DNA of 64,000 bases, taken from Streptomyces sp. AC555_RSS877 (GTDB lineage Bacteria > Actinomycetota > Actinomycetes > Streptomycetales > Streptomycetaceae). The notes beneath the pieces are model-generated. The model ran no database searches. It saw nothing but the letters and a program-made list of their open reading frames with translations, and was not told the origin of the DNA. The stretch is from assembly GCF_019049245.1 (NCBI RefSeq), contig NZ_JAGMUK010000060.1, forward strand, positions 137,829 to 201,828. The letters are read 5' to 3'. Below are positions 20,192 through 28,834 of the stretch, in pieces (position 1 is the first letter of the stretch; every line of letters starts with the position of its first letter). A program made the translations under genes and the position numbers.

Positions 20192-20263
20192 CTGGGGGCT
20201 GCCGCCCCCAGACCCCCGCTTCGGCCCTGAAGGGGCCTCGTCCTCAAACGCCGGACGGGCTGG
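20192..20263 (-). repeat. Dispersed intergenic repeat, copy B (inverse of copy A)
   Basis: On the minus strand it reads through the same blocks as 3074-3142: cagcccgtccggcgtt, gaggacgaggcc, ttcagggccgaagcggg, gtctgggggcggcagccccc. The hairpin ctgggggc-tgcc-gcccccag lies at 20192-20211. It follows the pimA stop (20301) on the same strand and precedes the LemA-like gene, a suitable place for a terminator. Confidence 0.75.
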
Positions 20264-20300
20264 GTGATACCGACCCGCGCTGAAAAGGCATGCCCCCCGC

Positions 20301-21470
20301 TCAGTCCCGCGCCAGCCCCAGCCGCGCCCGCAACCCCGTCGCCCGCTCGTCGTCCGCCGCGGCGACCGCCGCCGCGCCGGACGTCACCGTCTCGTAGACG
20401 GACAGGATGTCCGCGCCGACCGTGGACCAGTCGAACCGCCGTACGTGCGCGCTGCCGCGCTCGCGCAGCTCGGCCAGCCGTACCGGGTCCCCGAGCAGCC
20501 GTACGGCTGCCTCGGCGAGCGCGTCCGCGTCCTCGTTGGCGAACAGCTCGCCCGCCGCGCCCTGGTCGAGCACCTGGGTGAATGCGTCCAGGTTCGAGGC
20601 CAGCACCGGGGCCCCCGCCGACATCGCCTCGACCAGGATGATGCCGAAGCTCTCACCGCCGGTGTTGGGGGCGACGTACAGGTCGACACTGCGCAGGAAA
20701 CGGGCTTTGTCCGTGTCGCTGACCATGCCGAGGAACTCGACGCGCGGGCGGAGTTCGGCGGGCAGCGACTCGACGGCCTCCTTCTCGTCGCCGCGCCCGG
20801 CTACCAGCAGCCGGGTCTGCGGGCGCTCGGCGAGGATCTTCGGCAGGGCCTTCATCAGCACCGGCAGACCCTTGCGGGGCTCGTCGATGCGACCGACGAA
20901 GCCGATCGTGTCCCCCTGCCATTCGGGCTTGGGTTCGGCCCGGGCGAAGAAGCCGACGTCGACGCCGTTCGGGATCACCACGGCGTCGCCGCCGAGGTGT
21001 TCGACGAGCGTGCGGCGGGCGTACTCGCTCACGGCGATCCGCGCGCTGATCTTCTCCAGGGCGGCCTGCAGGATCGAATAGGCGGCGATCATGGCCCGGG
21101 AGCGCGGGTTGGAGGTGTGGAAGGTGGCGACGATGGGGCCCTGCGCGGCCCAGCACGCCAGCAGGCCGAGGGACGGCGAGGCCGGCTCGTGGATGTGGAT
21201 GACGTCGAACTCGCCGTCGTGCAGCCAGCGCCGCACCCGGGCCGCGGACAGGAAGCCGAAGTTCAGGCGGGCCACCGAGCCGTTGTACGGCACCGGCACC
21301 GCGCGGCCGGCCGAGACGACGTACGGCGGCAGCGGGGTGTCGTCGTCGGCCGGGGCGAGGACGGACACCTGGTGGCCGAGGCGGATGAAGTACTCGGCGA
21401 GATCGCGGATGTGGAACTGGACGCCACCCGGTACATCCCAGGAGTACGGGCAGACGATGCCGATCCTCAC
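20301..21470 (-). CDS. pimA: Phosphatidylinositol mannosyltransferase PimA-like (GT4)
   Basis: A 389-residue GT-B glycosyltransferase that should transfer mannose from GDP-mannose to phosphatidylinositol on the cytoplasmic membrane face. The N-terminal acceptor domain begins RIGIVCPYSWDVPGGVQFHI, with the glycine-rich loop and HIHEPASPS. The C-terminal nucleotide-sugar domain has IGFVGRIDEPRKGLPVL, LVAGRGDEKE and the EX7E region ESFGIILVEAMSAG. GTG at 21470 overlaps the stop of the acyltransferase gene (GTGA). Together with the two upstream genes it forms a phosphatidylinositol-mannoside operon like the mycobacterial pgsA1-patA-pimA set. Confidence 0.93.
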   Translation of the reverse strand: MRIGIVCPYSWDVPGGVQFHIRDLAEYFIRLGHQVSVLAPADDDTPLPPYVVSAGRAVPVPYNGSVARLNFGFLSAARVRRWLHDGEFDVIHIHEPASPSLGLLACWAAQGPIVATFHTSNPRSRAMIAAYSILQAALEKISARIAVSEYARRTLVEHLGGDAVVIPNGVDVGFFARAEPKPEWQGDTIGFVGRIDEPRKGLPVLMKALPKILAERPQTRLLVAGRGDEKEAVESLPAELRPRVEFLGMVSDTDKARFLRSVDLYVAPNTGGESFGIILVEAMSAGAPVLASNLDAFTQVLDQGAAGELFANEDADALAEAAVRLLGDPVRLAELRERGSAHVRRFDWSTVGADILSVYETVTSGAAAVAAADDERATGLRARLGLARD

Positions 21471-22387
21471 GCGGTCCCCCCGGCGGGAGAACGCGCGGGA
21501 TCAAGGTCCTTGAGCCACAAGCGCTGCAGCATGTGCCAGTCCTCCGGATGGTCGGCGATCCCTGTGGCGAAGGCATCGGCCAGCGCCTGTGCCATGACAG
21601 ACGTCTTCTCGGCCCGCGTACCTGTCCCGGGGACCTCGATCGGGGGATGCACCCGGCCGCGCATCACCGGAGAGTCGTCGTACCAGAGCGTCACCGGCAA
21701 CAGCCGCGCGCCGGTCTGCTGCGCGAGCAGCGCCGGGCCGGCCGGGATCCGGGTGGCCTCGCCGAAGAACTCGACCTCGACGCCGGAGGAGGACAGGTCA
21801 CGTTCGGCGACCAGGCAGACCACGCCGCCGTCGCGCAGCCGCCGGGCCAGCGTGCCGAAGGCGGTGCCGCCGCTGTGCGGCAGGACCTCCATGCCGAGGC
21901 CCTCCCGGTAGGCGACGAAACGGTCGTACAGCGTCTCCGGCTTGAGGCGCTCGGCGACCGTGGTGAAGGGCATGCCCAGCTTGGTGGTGAGCCAGGCGCC
22001 GGCGAGGTCCCAGTTGGCCATGTGCGGCAGCGCGAGGATGACGCCCTTGCCGGCCGCGACGCCGTCGGTGAGGTGGTGCAGGTCCTTGGCCTCGAAGCTG
22101 CTCTTGACGCGCTCCGCGCTCCAGGCGGGGAGCCGGAAGGACTCCATCCAGTAGCGCAGATACGAGCGCATGCCCGCGCGCGAGAGCTCGGCGAGGCGCT
22201 CGGGGGTGGCGTCGGGCACCACGCGCGCGTAGTTGCTCTCCAGCCGCTGGACGCCCTTGCCGCGCCGTTTCCAGGCGAGGTCGGCGATGCTCCGGCCCAG
22301 ACGCACGGCGACCGGCTCGGGGAGCTTCTTGACCACGCCCCAGCCGAGGCCGTACAGCGCGTCGGCGAACCGCTCCTGCGCGCTCAC
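21467..22387 (-). CDS. Phosphatidylinositol mannoside acyltransferase (PatA-like)
   Basis: A 306-residue acyltransferase of the lipid A lauroyl/myristoyl transferase superfamily. The catalytic HX4D motif is ALPHMANWDLAGAW, and a second conserved patch is VCLVAERDLSSSGVEVEFFG followed by RIPAGPALLAQQTGARLLP. By analogy with mycobacterial PatA it would acylate the mannose of PIM1. GTG start (22387) overlaps the PIP synthase stop; its stop overlaps pimA. The three-gene coupling supports the assignment. Confidence 0.9.
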   Translation of the reverse strand: MSAQERFADALYGLGWGVVKKLPEPVAVRLGRSIADLAWKRRGKGVQRLESNYARVVPDATPERLAELSRAGMRSYLRYWMESFRLPAWSAERVKSSFEAKDLHHLTDGVAAGKGVILALPHMANWDLAGAWLTTKLGMPFTTVAERLKPETLYDRFVAYREGLGMEVLPHSGGTAFGTLARRLRDGGVVCLVAERDLSSSGVEVEFFGEATRIPAGPALLAQQTGARLLPVTLWYDDSPVMRGRVHPPIEVPGTGTRAEKTSVMAQALADAFATGIADHPEDWHMLQRLWLKDLDPARSPAGGTA

Positions 22388-23055
22388 TTCGCCGCCTCAC
22401 TCCCGTGCGTCTCCTGCTGGGCGGCGGCCTCCGCCTCGGCAGACTCCCGGCGGACCGTGACGACCCGCTGGATCAGCGTGACCAGGCTGCCGACGGCCAC
22501 GATCCACAGGGCGATCGGCAGCAGGTACTGGATACCGGGTACCCCGAACTTGTGCAGACCCGCGAGCCCCGCCAGGACGAGGGCGATCACCAGGCGCTCG
22601 GCACGCTCGACGAGTCCGTTCACGGCGACCGGCAGGCCGATCGACTCGCCCCGGGCCTTGGTGTACGACACCACCTGGCCGCTTGCCAGGCAGAAGATCG
22701 AGACCGCGCAGAGCACGTTGTCGTCGCCGTGCCCGGCGTACCAGAGGGCGAAGCCGCCGAAGATCGCGCCGTCGGCGACCCGGTCCAGCGTGGAGTCCAG
22801 GAAGGCGCCCCAGCGGCTGGAGCGGCCGAGCTGGCGGGCCATGTTTCCGTCGACGAGGTCGGAGAACACGAACAGTGTGATCACGACCGTGCCCCAGAAG
22901 AACTCGCCCATGGGGTAGAAGACCAGCGCCCCCGTGACCACACCGGCGGTGCCGATGAGTGTCACCGCGTCGGGGCTGACGCCCCTGCGGATGAGAAACG
23001 CGGCGAACGGTGTGAGGACACGCGTGAAGAATGCACGCGCGTACTTGTTCAGCAT
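22384..23055 (-). CDS. pgsA: Phosphatidylinositol phosphate synthase (CDP-alcohol phosphatidyltransferase)
   Basis: A 223-residue membrane enzyme with about six spans and the complete CDP-alcohol phosphotransferase signature D-G-x2-A-R-x8-G-x3-D-x3-D, seen as DLVDGNMARQLGR followed by WGAFLDSTLDRVADG. Actinobacterial members condense CDP-diacylglycerol with inositol 1-phosphate. The ATG at 23055 (MLNKYARAFFTRV) is chosen because GGGAAGG lies directly upstream; a longer in-frame extension to 23151 has no family similarity. First gene of the PIM operon. Confidence 0.93.
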   Translation of the reverse strand: MLNKYARAFFTRVLTPFAAFLIRRGVSPDAVTLIGTAGVVTGALVFYPMGEFFWGTVVITLFVFSDLVDGNMARQLGRSSRWGAFLDSTLDRVADGAIFGGFALWYAGHGDDNVLCAVSIFCLASGQVVSYTKARGESIGLPVAVNGLVERAERLVIALVLAGLAGLHKFGVPGIQYLLPIALWIVAVGSLVTLIQRVVTVRRESAEAEAAAQQETHGSEAAK

Positions 23056-23359
23056 GGCCTTCCCGAGGGTCGGTGTGGCCGAGCGGCCCCTGCTGGCCAC
23101 CGGCTGGCCCATCGTAGCCACGCGCGCGCGTGGGCGACGGCCGGGCACCACGTCCCGTGATCCCCCGTACGGCCCGCGACCGACGGTGGGCCGCCAGATC
23201 GCGTCCGTCGTATGGACGCACCGTGACGGGAGTGGAAAGCTCGAAGAACATCGCGGGCGTCACCGGAGCCGCCACCGCTGGGGGTCCCCGGACGGAGTCC
23301 GGGGCAGGGTCCGCATGTCCGCGCCCACAGTGACCTCACCGTGCACGGGAGGCAAGGCC
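23056..23359. other. Divergent promoter region between pgsA and EF-G2 genes
   Basis: 304 bases with no coding sequence that I can support. It must carry both divergent promoters. An eight-base hairpin (ccccggac-gga-gtccgggg, 23286-23304) lies in the probable leader of the EF-G2 gene. Its ribosome-binding site GGGAGG ends the region. Confidence 0.6.
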
Positions 23360-25567
23360 ATGGGTGACAAGGCGAACGCACACCCCGGAGCCGCCGGCAG
23401 GGCAACAGCGGCCGACCAACCCGCGTCCGTACGGAATGTGGTGCTGGTCGGCCACTCCGGATCGGGCAAGACGACATTGGTGGAAGCTCTCGCCCTCACG
23501 ACGGGAGCGGTGAACCGGGCGGGCCGCGTGGAGGACGGCGGCACCGTCTCCGACTACGACGAGATCGAGCACCGGCAGCAGCGCTCGGTACAGCTCTCCC
23601 TGGTACCCGTCGAGTGGAACGGTTACAAGATCAATCTTCTCGACACCCCCGGATACGCCGACTTCGTCGGAGAACTCAGGGCCGGTCTGCGAGCGGCGGA
23701 CGCGGCCCTCTTCGTCGTCTCGGCCTCCGACGGGGTGGACGGCTCGACGCGCATGGTGTGGGAGGAGTGCGCGGCCGTCGGCATGCCGCGGGCGATCGTC
23801 GTCACGCACCTGGAGTCCGCCCGGGCGAACTTCGAGGACATGACACGGCTCTGCGCCGAGACCTTCGGCGGCGACGACCCCGACGCCGTACTGCCCCTGT
23901 ACCTGCCGTTGCACGGCCCGCAGGCCCCGGACGGGCACGCGCCCGTGACCGGGCTGATCGGGCTGCTGTCGCAGAAACTGTTCGACTACTCGTCCGGGGA
24001 GCGCAAGGAGTCCGAGCCGGGCGAGGACCAGCTGCCGCTGATCGAGGAGGCCCGCAACCGGCTGATCGAGGGGATCATCTCCGAGAGCGAGGACGAGACC
24101 CTCATGGACCGCTACCTCGCCGGCGAGGTGATCGACGTCGCGACGCTGATCGAGGACCTGGAGCGGGCCGTGGCGCGCGGGGTCTTCTTCCCGGTCCTGG
24201 CGGCCGCTCCCGCGGCCGGGGGCGCCCGGCAGGGGCTCGGCACGGTCGAACTCCTCGACCTGGTCACCCGCGGCTTTCCGACGCCGCTGGAGCGCGAGGC
24301 ACCGAGAGTCACCACCGTCGATGGCAAGCCGCGTGAACTGAAGCTGTGCGACCCGGACGGGCCGCTGGTCGCGGAGGTCGTGAAGACGTCGTCCGACCCG
24401 TACGTGGGCCGGGTCTCGCTGGTGCGGGTCTTCTCCGGAACCCTGCACCCGGACGAGACCGTGCACGTCTCCGGGCACGGGCTCGCCGACCGCGGGCACG
24501 AGGGCCGCGCCCTCCACGAAGCCGACGAGCGGATCGGCGCGCTGTCCGCACCCTTCGGCAAGCAGCAGCGGGTGCTCACCCACTGCATCGCCGGTGATCT
24601 CGCGTGCGTGGCGAAGCTCGGCCGCGCCGAGACCGGGGACACCCTCTCGGCCAAGAACGACCCGCTGCTCATGGAGCCGTGGGAGATGCCCGACCCGCTG
24701 CTGCCGCTCGCCATCCAGGCGCACAGCAAGGCCGACGAGGACAAGCTCTCCCAGGGACTGTCCCGGCTGGTCGCCGAGGACCCGACCATGCGGCTGGAGC
24801 AGAACCAGGACACCCACCAGGTGGTGCTGTGGTGCCTGGGCGAGGCACACGCCGACGTCGCGCTGGAACGGCTGCGCAACCGGTACGGCGTCCAGGTCGA
24901 CGTCGTCCCGCACAAGGTCTCCCTGCGGGAGACGTTCGCGGTCAGGTCGGCGGGCCGCGGCCGTCATGTGAAGCAGTCCGGCGGCCATGGGCAGTACGCC
25001 ATCTGCGAGATCGAGGTGGAGCCGCTGCCCGGCGGCTCGGGCATCGAGTTCGTGGACAAGGTCGTCGGCGGGGCGGTGCCGCGCCAGTTCATCCCGTCCG
25101 TCGAGAAGGGCGTAAGGGCCCAGGCCGCCAAGGGAGTTGCCGCCGGTCATCCGCTCCTCGACATCCGGGTCACGCTGCTGGACGGCAAGGCGCACTCCGT
25201 GGACTCCTCCGACGCCGCGTTCCAGACGGCCGGCGCGCTGGCGCTGCGGGAGGCGGCGGCCGACGCGAAGATCCATCTGCTGGAGCCGGTGGCCGAGGTG
25301 ACCGTCCTGGTCGGCGACGACTACGTGGGAGCCGTGATGAGCGACCTGTCCGGCCGGCGTGGCCGGGTGCTCGGCACGGAACAGACCAGCGGCGGGCGGA
25401 CCTTGGTGCGGGCGGAGGTCCCCGAGCTCGAGATCGGCCGGTACGCCGTCGACCTGCGCTCCCTGTCCCACGGCACGGCACGCTTCAGCCGCTCCTACGC
25501 GCGCCACGAGCCGATGCCGCCGCAGGTCGCGGAAAGGCTCCGTGAAAAGGTGGGCAGCATCTCGTAG
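23360..25567 (+). CDS. Elongation factor G-like GTPase (EF-G2)
   Basis: A 735-residue protein colinear with EF-G over all five domains. P-loop GHSGSGKTTLVEAL and switch II LLDTPGYADFVGEL are present, but the P-loop differs from the AHIDAGKTT of true EF-G and the G4 motif NKxD is replaced by VVTHLESA. The domain IV region HVKQSGGHGQYAICEIEVEP and domain V LTGRRG-like DLSGRRGRVLG are recognisable. It matches the second EF-G class of actinobacteria (FusA2-like), whose role in translation is unsettled. ATG at 23360 with GGGAGG seven bases upstream. Monocistronic by position. Confidence 0.92.
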   Translation: MGDKANAHPGAAGRATAADQPASVRNVVLVGHSGSGKTTLVEALALTTGAVNRAGRVEDGGTVSDYDEIEHRQQRSVQLSLVPVEWNGYKINLLDTPGYADFVGELRAGLRAADAALFVVSASDGVDGSTRMVWEECAAVGMPRAIVVTHLESARANFEDMTRLCAETFGGDDPDAVLPLYLPLHGPQAPDGHAPVTGLIGLLSQKLFDYSSGERKESEPGEDQLPLIEEARNRLIEGIISESEDETLMDRYLAGEVIDVATLIEDLERAVARGVFFPVLAAAPAAGGARQGLGTVELLDLVTRGFPTPLEREAPRVTTVDGKPRELKLCDPDGPLVAEVVKTSSDPYVGRVSLVRVFSGTLHPDETVHVSGHGLADRGHEGRALHEADERIGALSAPFGKQQRVLTHCIAGDLACVAKLGRAETGDTLSAKNDPLLMEPWEMPDPLLPLAIQAHSKADEDKLSQGLSRLVAEDPTMRLEQNQDTHQVVLWCLGEAHADVALERLRNRYGVQVDVVPHKVSLRETFAVRSAGRGRHVKQSGGHGQYAICEIEVEPLPGGSGIEFVDKVVGGAVPRQFIPSVEKGVRAQAAKGVAAGHPLLDIRVTLLDGKAHSVDSSDAAFQTAGALALREAAADAKIHLLEPVAEVTVLVGDDYVGAVMSDLSGRRGRVLGTEQTSGGRTLVRAEVPELEIGRYAVDLRSLSHGTARFSRSYARHEPMPPQVAERLREKVGSIS

Positions 25568-25763
25568 TTGGCCTCGGGCCCGCCACAAGTGACCTTTGCG
25601 CAAGGCTCCCCTCCTCCTCGGCGGGCGGCTTCGGCCGCCCGCCGACCGGATGTTGTGCCTTTGCCGACCGGTTGTCGTACGTCCGCCGACGGATGTCCGT
25701 GCCTGCGGATACGCTGATCACCTGATCAACAGGTGTGCGAAGCAAGGAAGTCGGGAAGGCCGC

Positions 25764-25799
25764 ATGAGCAGGAGTCGCGGCGATCGGGGGCGGGAATGA
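25764..25799 (+). CDS. Possible 11-codon leader peptide
   Basis: A short frame, M-SRSRGDRGRE, preceded by GGAAGG and ending in a TGA that overlaps the ATG of the next gene (ATGA at 25796-25799). The arrangement would allow coupled re-initiation on the membrane-protein gene. It may be coincidence; only conservation or ribosome profiling could tell. Confidence 0.3.
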   Translation: MSRSRGDRGRE

Positions 25800-27457
25800 C
25801 CGTTGACAGCGGTTACGCGGACATCTTCGGTCCGCAGGTGCCGCGCACGGGCGACGAGGGACAGACGGCGACGTTCGCGCTGGCCTCGGCGGCCTACCGG
25901 GACAATCCCGTGAGGGACATCCTCGCGGCCAACAGCGAGTGGCATCAGTCGACCGTCTCGGACGGCCGCAGGTGGGCGCGGATCTTCCGGCCCAACCTGG
26001 GCGAGGCCTTCTCCGGGGCCGTGATCGCCCGCATGCTGGGGGCCGGCCGCAAGCCGCTCATCCAGTCCTTCGGTGCCGAGCCACAGGCCGTGGTCGAGCA
26101 CTGTCTCGCGGCGAACAACATCCGCAGGGACCGCGACAGCCTGCTGACCATCGTCATGGTGCTGTGCGGTGTGCTGTTCCTGCCCGGGCTCCTCATCTGG
26201 CTGCTGGTCTTCCAGATCCGCACCACCGTGGCGAGGACCGAGAACAGGCAGGCCGGAGCGCTCGCCACCACCCTGCTCGTCGGAGTGGGCGCGCTCGCCG
26301 TGATCTTCCTGGTGCGCACGCCGTTCGACGGGTTCTGGGCGTGGTACGCACGCGCGGCGATCGTGATGCCGGTGGTGGGCTGGTTCTGGGCCAAGCAGAT
26401 CTGCGAGCGGACGGCCAGGGACCTGCGGGAGCGCTGGAACAGCCTGCTCTCCGGCAGCAGCGTCGGGGCGAAGGTCCCCGAGGCGGTGCCGAGCAGCCCC
26501 CGCGAGACCGCTGCCGAGCAACTGCGCCAGTCCCTCGCCCAGCTGAGCGCCGAGCAGCAGTCCAACTCCGTGTTCTACGCCGGGCCCAAGGGCATACTCG
26601 GCATGGGCACCCGCTGGGGCAGCTGGCAGCTCGCCGAGGACCTGGTCTCACGCCATCCGGACCGGGAGATCCACCCCTTCCGCAGCTGGGACGTCATACG
26701 GTCCATCCACGACAAACTGCGCATGCTGGAGCGGAACACGCTGAACACCGGCGGCTTCCCGAAAGCGTCCGTACGGCACTGGGTCGTCACCCCGGTGGGG
26801 GAGAACGCGAAGGCGGTCTCCCGGCCCGAGGGCACGGACGTGAGCGCGTACCAGGTCAAGCCGCACGCCATACAGGACATCTGCAACAAGCAGCAGTTCG
26901 GCGCGGGCGACCGGCACTACCTGGGCGTGCAGTGGACGCTGTGGGACGGACAGCTCGTCATCACCATGATGATCACCGTGACCGTGCTGCACGAGACGCT
27001 GCGCATCGAGGTGACCGGCCACGCGCTGGGCCCGGTGCACTCGCTGTTCACCACGAAGCCGGAGGCCAAGGAGAAGGAAGTCGCCAAGCAGGTCAAGTTC
27101 TGGGAGACCCGGAAGGTGAAGCTCCCGCTGGTCGACGCGGACGAGGTGGTACGCCTCGCCGCCCGGGCGCCCTTGACCAGGTATCCGCCGCTGCTGAACT
27201 GGCTCGGCGGCGCGCTGACCCTCCCCGAGCCCTTCGGACTGCGGCACGCCTGGGCGGACAAGCCGTGGCGGCACCGCTTCATGGCCGACGACGCGCTGCG
27301 CGCGGCCACGCCGGTGCTGCGGGTGGTGCACGCCGCGGCGATCCGGGTCCTGGAGGAGAACGGCGTGGACACGGAGAAGTTCGGCAACCGGTCGGCGTTC
27401 CTCAGCACGGCGGTGCAGGACCCGACACCGCGGAAGGCCGACGTGTACGACGCGTAG
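25796..27457 (+). CDS. Membrane protein of unknown function
   Basis: A 553-residue protein without a recognised domain. About 110 N-terminal cytoplasmic residues are followed by three hydrophobic spans between residues 115 and 205 (LLTIVMVLCGVLFLPGLLIW, TTLLVGVGALAVIFLV, AAIVMPVVGWFW), then a soluble C-terminal part of about 350 residues. A stretch SVFYAGPKGILGMGTRWGSW resembles a Gly-rich/Trp motif I associate with other Streptomyces membrane proteins, without known role. ATG at 25796 follows GGGGGCGGG. It is followed by a hairpin shared with the convergent HIT gene. Confidence 0.8.
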   Translation: MTVDSGYADIFGPQVPRTGDEGQTATFALASAAYRDNPVRDILAANSEWHQSTVSDGRRWARIFRPNLGEAFSGAVIARMLGAGRKPLIQSFGAEPQAVVEHCLAANNIRRDRDSLLTIVMVLCGVLFLPGLLIWLLVFQIRTTVARTENRQAGALATTLLVGVGALAVIFLVRTPFDGFWAWYARAAIVMPVVGWFWAKQICERTARDLRERWNSLLSGSSVGAKVPEAVPSSPRETAAEQLRQSLAQLSAEQQSNSVFYAGPKGILGMGTRWGSWQLAEDLVSRHPDREIHPFRSWDVIRSIHDKLRMLERNTLNTGGFPKASVRHWVVTPVGENAKAVSRPEGTDVSAYQVKPHAIQDICNKQQFGAGDRHYLGVQWTLWDGQLVITMMITVTVLHETLRIEVTGHALGPVHSLFTTKPEAKEKEVAKQVKFWETRKVKLPLVDADEVVRLAARAPLTRYPPLLNWLGGALTLPEPFGLRHAWADKPWRHRFMADDALRAATPVLRVVHAAAIRVLEENGVDTEKFGNRSAFLSTAVQDPTPRKADVYDA

Positions 27458-27461
27458 GCGT

Positions 27462-27486
27462 GGGGGGCCGTGCTCACGGCTCCCCC
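27462..27486. terminator. Hairpin between convergent genes
   Basis: ggggggccgtg opposite cacggctccccc forms about ten pairs with one G-T wobble and a very small loop. It sits between the stop of the membrane protein gene (27457) and that of the HIT gene (27505), so it may act on both. Confidence 0.6.
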
Positions 27487-27504
27487 ACCCCCGCCCGGGG
27501 GGGG

Positions 27505-28065
27505 TCAGGCCGTCGGCCAGGCCTCCGCCAGCATCTTCCGGGTGTCCGCGAGCAGCTGCGGCAGCACCCTCGTGTGTCCGACCACGGGCATGAAGTTCGT
27601 GTCGCCGCCCCAGCGCGGGACGATGTGCTGGTGCAGGTGGGCCGCGATGCCGGCGCCGGCCACCGAGCCCTGATTCATGCCGATGTTGAAGCCCTGTGCT
27701 CCGGACGCGGTGCGCAGAGCCGTCATGGCCTGCTTGGTCAGCGCGCCCAGCTCGGCCGTCTCGGCGTCCGTGAGGTCCGTGTAGTCGGCGACGTGGCGGT
27801 AGGGCACGACCATCAGGTGGCCGCCGTTGTACGGGTACAGGTTCAGCACCGCGTAGACCTGCTCACCGCGCCTGACGATCAGCCCGTCCTCGTCGGACTT
27901 GGCCGGGATCGAGCAGAAGGGGCAGCCGTCTTCGGCGCCCGGGCCGGTCGGCTTGTTCTCACCCTGGATGTAGGCCATCCGATGGGGCGTCCACAGACGC
28001 TGGAACGCGTCCCGGGTCCCCACGCCCCACTGCTGCTCCGGCTCACTCGTCATGCAGTGCAGCAT
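27505..28065 (-). CDS. HIT-family nucleotide hydrolase/phosphorylase
   Basis: A protein of about 186 residues in the histidine-triad family. The triad is IAAHLHQHIVPRW (HxHxH). Conserved upstream patches are AVLNLYPYNGGHLMVVPYRHV and GFNIGMNQGSVAGAG. CPFCS near residue 50 may bind zinc with other residues. Closest recalled relatives are actinobacterial AP4A phosphorylase-like HIT proteins such as Rv2613c, which lie next to pgsA/thrS as here. ATG at 28065 is used; an in-frame ATG four codons in (28053) is equally plausible and no strong ribosome-binding site decides. Confidence 0.92.
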   Translation of the reverse strand: MLHCMTSEPEQQWGVGTRDAFQRLWTPHRMAYIQGENKPTGPGAEDGCPFCSIPAKSDEDGLIVRRGEQVYAVLNLYPYNGGHLMVVPYRHVADYTDLTDAETAELGALTKQAMTALRTASGAQGFNIGMNQGSVAGAGIAAHLHQHIVPRWGGDTNFMPVVGHTRVLPQLLADTRKMLAEAWPTA

Positions 28066-28131
28066 ATGACTTCGCCCGTTCGCGCCGTGTCGGCGGGTTG
28101 TGGGAAAAGCGTCCCGGGCCAAGCTGGGCCG

Positions 28132-28806
28132 GTGAACGATGCGCATGCGCTGGGCGACGACAGCCCCTCGGCCCGCTGGGAGCGGCGCACGGAGGTCCCG
28201 CTCGCCGTGGCCTCGCTGGTCTTCCTCACCTCGTACGCGATCCGCGTGCTCGTCGACGGCCTCCCCGACGGCCTGCTCGGCCTGTGCCTCGCGCTGACCG
28301 TGGCCGCCTGGGCGCTGTTCGCCGTCGACTACGCGGTGCGCTGGCGGCTGAGCGGGCAGCGCCTGCGCTTCGTACGGACGCACTGGCTGGCCACCGTGGT
28401 GCTGGTCCTGCCGCTGCTGCGGCCGCTGCGGGTCGTCCAGGTGTACGAGGCCGTGCAGCGGCGGCACGGGAAGCCCCGGCTGGCGCTGCACGCGCGCGTG
28501 ATCGCCTACGCCGGGCTGTCGACCGTCCTCCTCGGCTTCACCGGTGCCCTCGCCGTCTACCAGCAGGAGCACGGAGCACCGGACGCGAGCATCCTGACCT
28601 TCGGGGACGCCGTGTGGTGGACCTGCGCCACCCTCGCCACCGTCGGCTACGGCGACGTCGTCCCCGTCACGCCGGTCGGACGCCTGATCGCGGTCGGGAT
28701 GATGGGCATCGGGATGGCCCTGCTCGGCGCCGTGACCGGGACCTTCGCCTCGTGGCTGCTCCAGGTCTTCTCGAGCGAGGACGACGAGAGGCCCCCGACG
28801 GGATGA
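28132..28806 (+). CDS. Two-span potassium channel-like protein
   Basis: A 224-residue membrane protein with an ion-channel pore domain. The selectivity filter TLATVGYGDVVPVTP is intact and is followed by an inner helix (LIAVGMMGIGMALLGAVTG). Before it are several hydrophobic segments (VPLAVASLVFLTSYAIRVLV, ALTVAAWALFAVDYAVRW), so the layout resembles a short voltage-sensor-like S1-S4 region plus pore. An Arg-rich stretch (LLRPLRVVQVYEAVQRRHG) is S4-like. GTG at 28132 is preferred; an in-frame ATG at 28066 lies immediately next to the divergent HIT start. Confidence 0.9.
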   Translation: MNDAHALGDDSPSARWERRTEVPLAVASLVFLTSYAIRVLVDGLPDGLLGLCLALTVAAWALFAVDYAVRWRLSGQRLRFVRTHWLATVVLVLPLLRPLRVVQVYEAVQRRHGKPRLALHARVIAYAGLSTVLLGFTGALAVYQQEHGAPDASILTFGDAVWWTCATLATVGYGDVVPVTPVGRLIAVGMMGIGMALLGAVTGTFASWLLQVFSSEDDERPPTG

Positions 28807-28822
28807 ACGCGCCGGGGGCCTC
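28788..28822. terminator. Bidirectional terminator between channel gene and thrS
   Basis: gaggcccccg (28788-28797) pairs perfectly with cgggggcctc (28813-28822). The channel stop codon (28804-28806) lies inside the 15-base loop. The thrS stop is 13 bases downstream on the other strand. Confidence 0.8.
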
Positions 28823-28834
28823 ATCTGCGACGGA

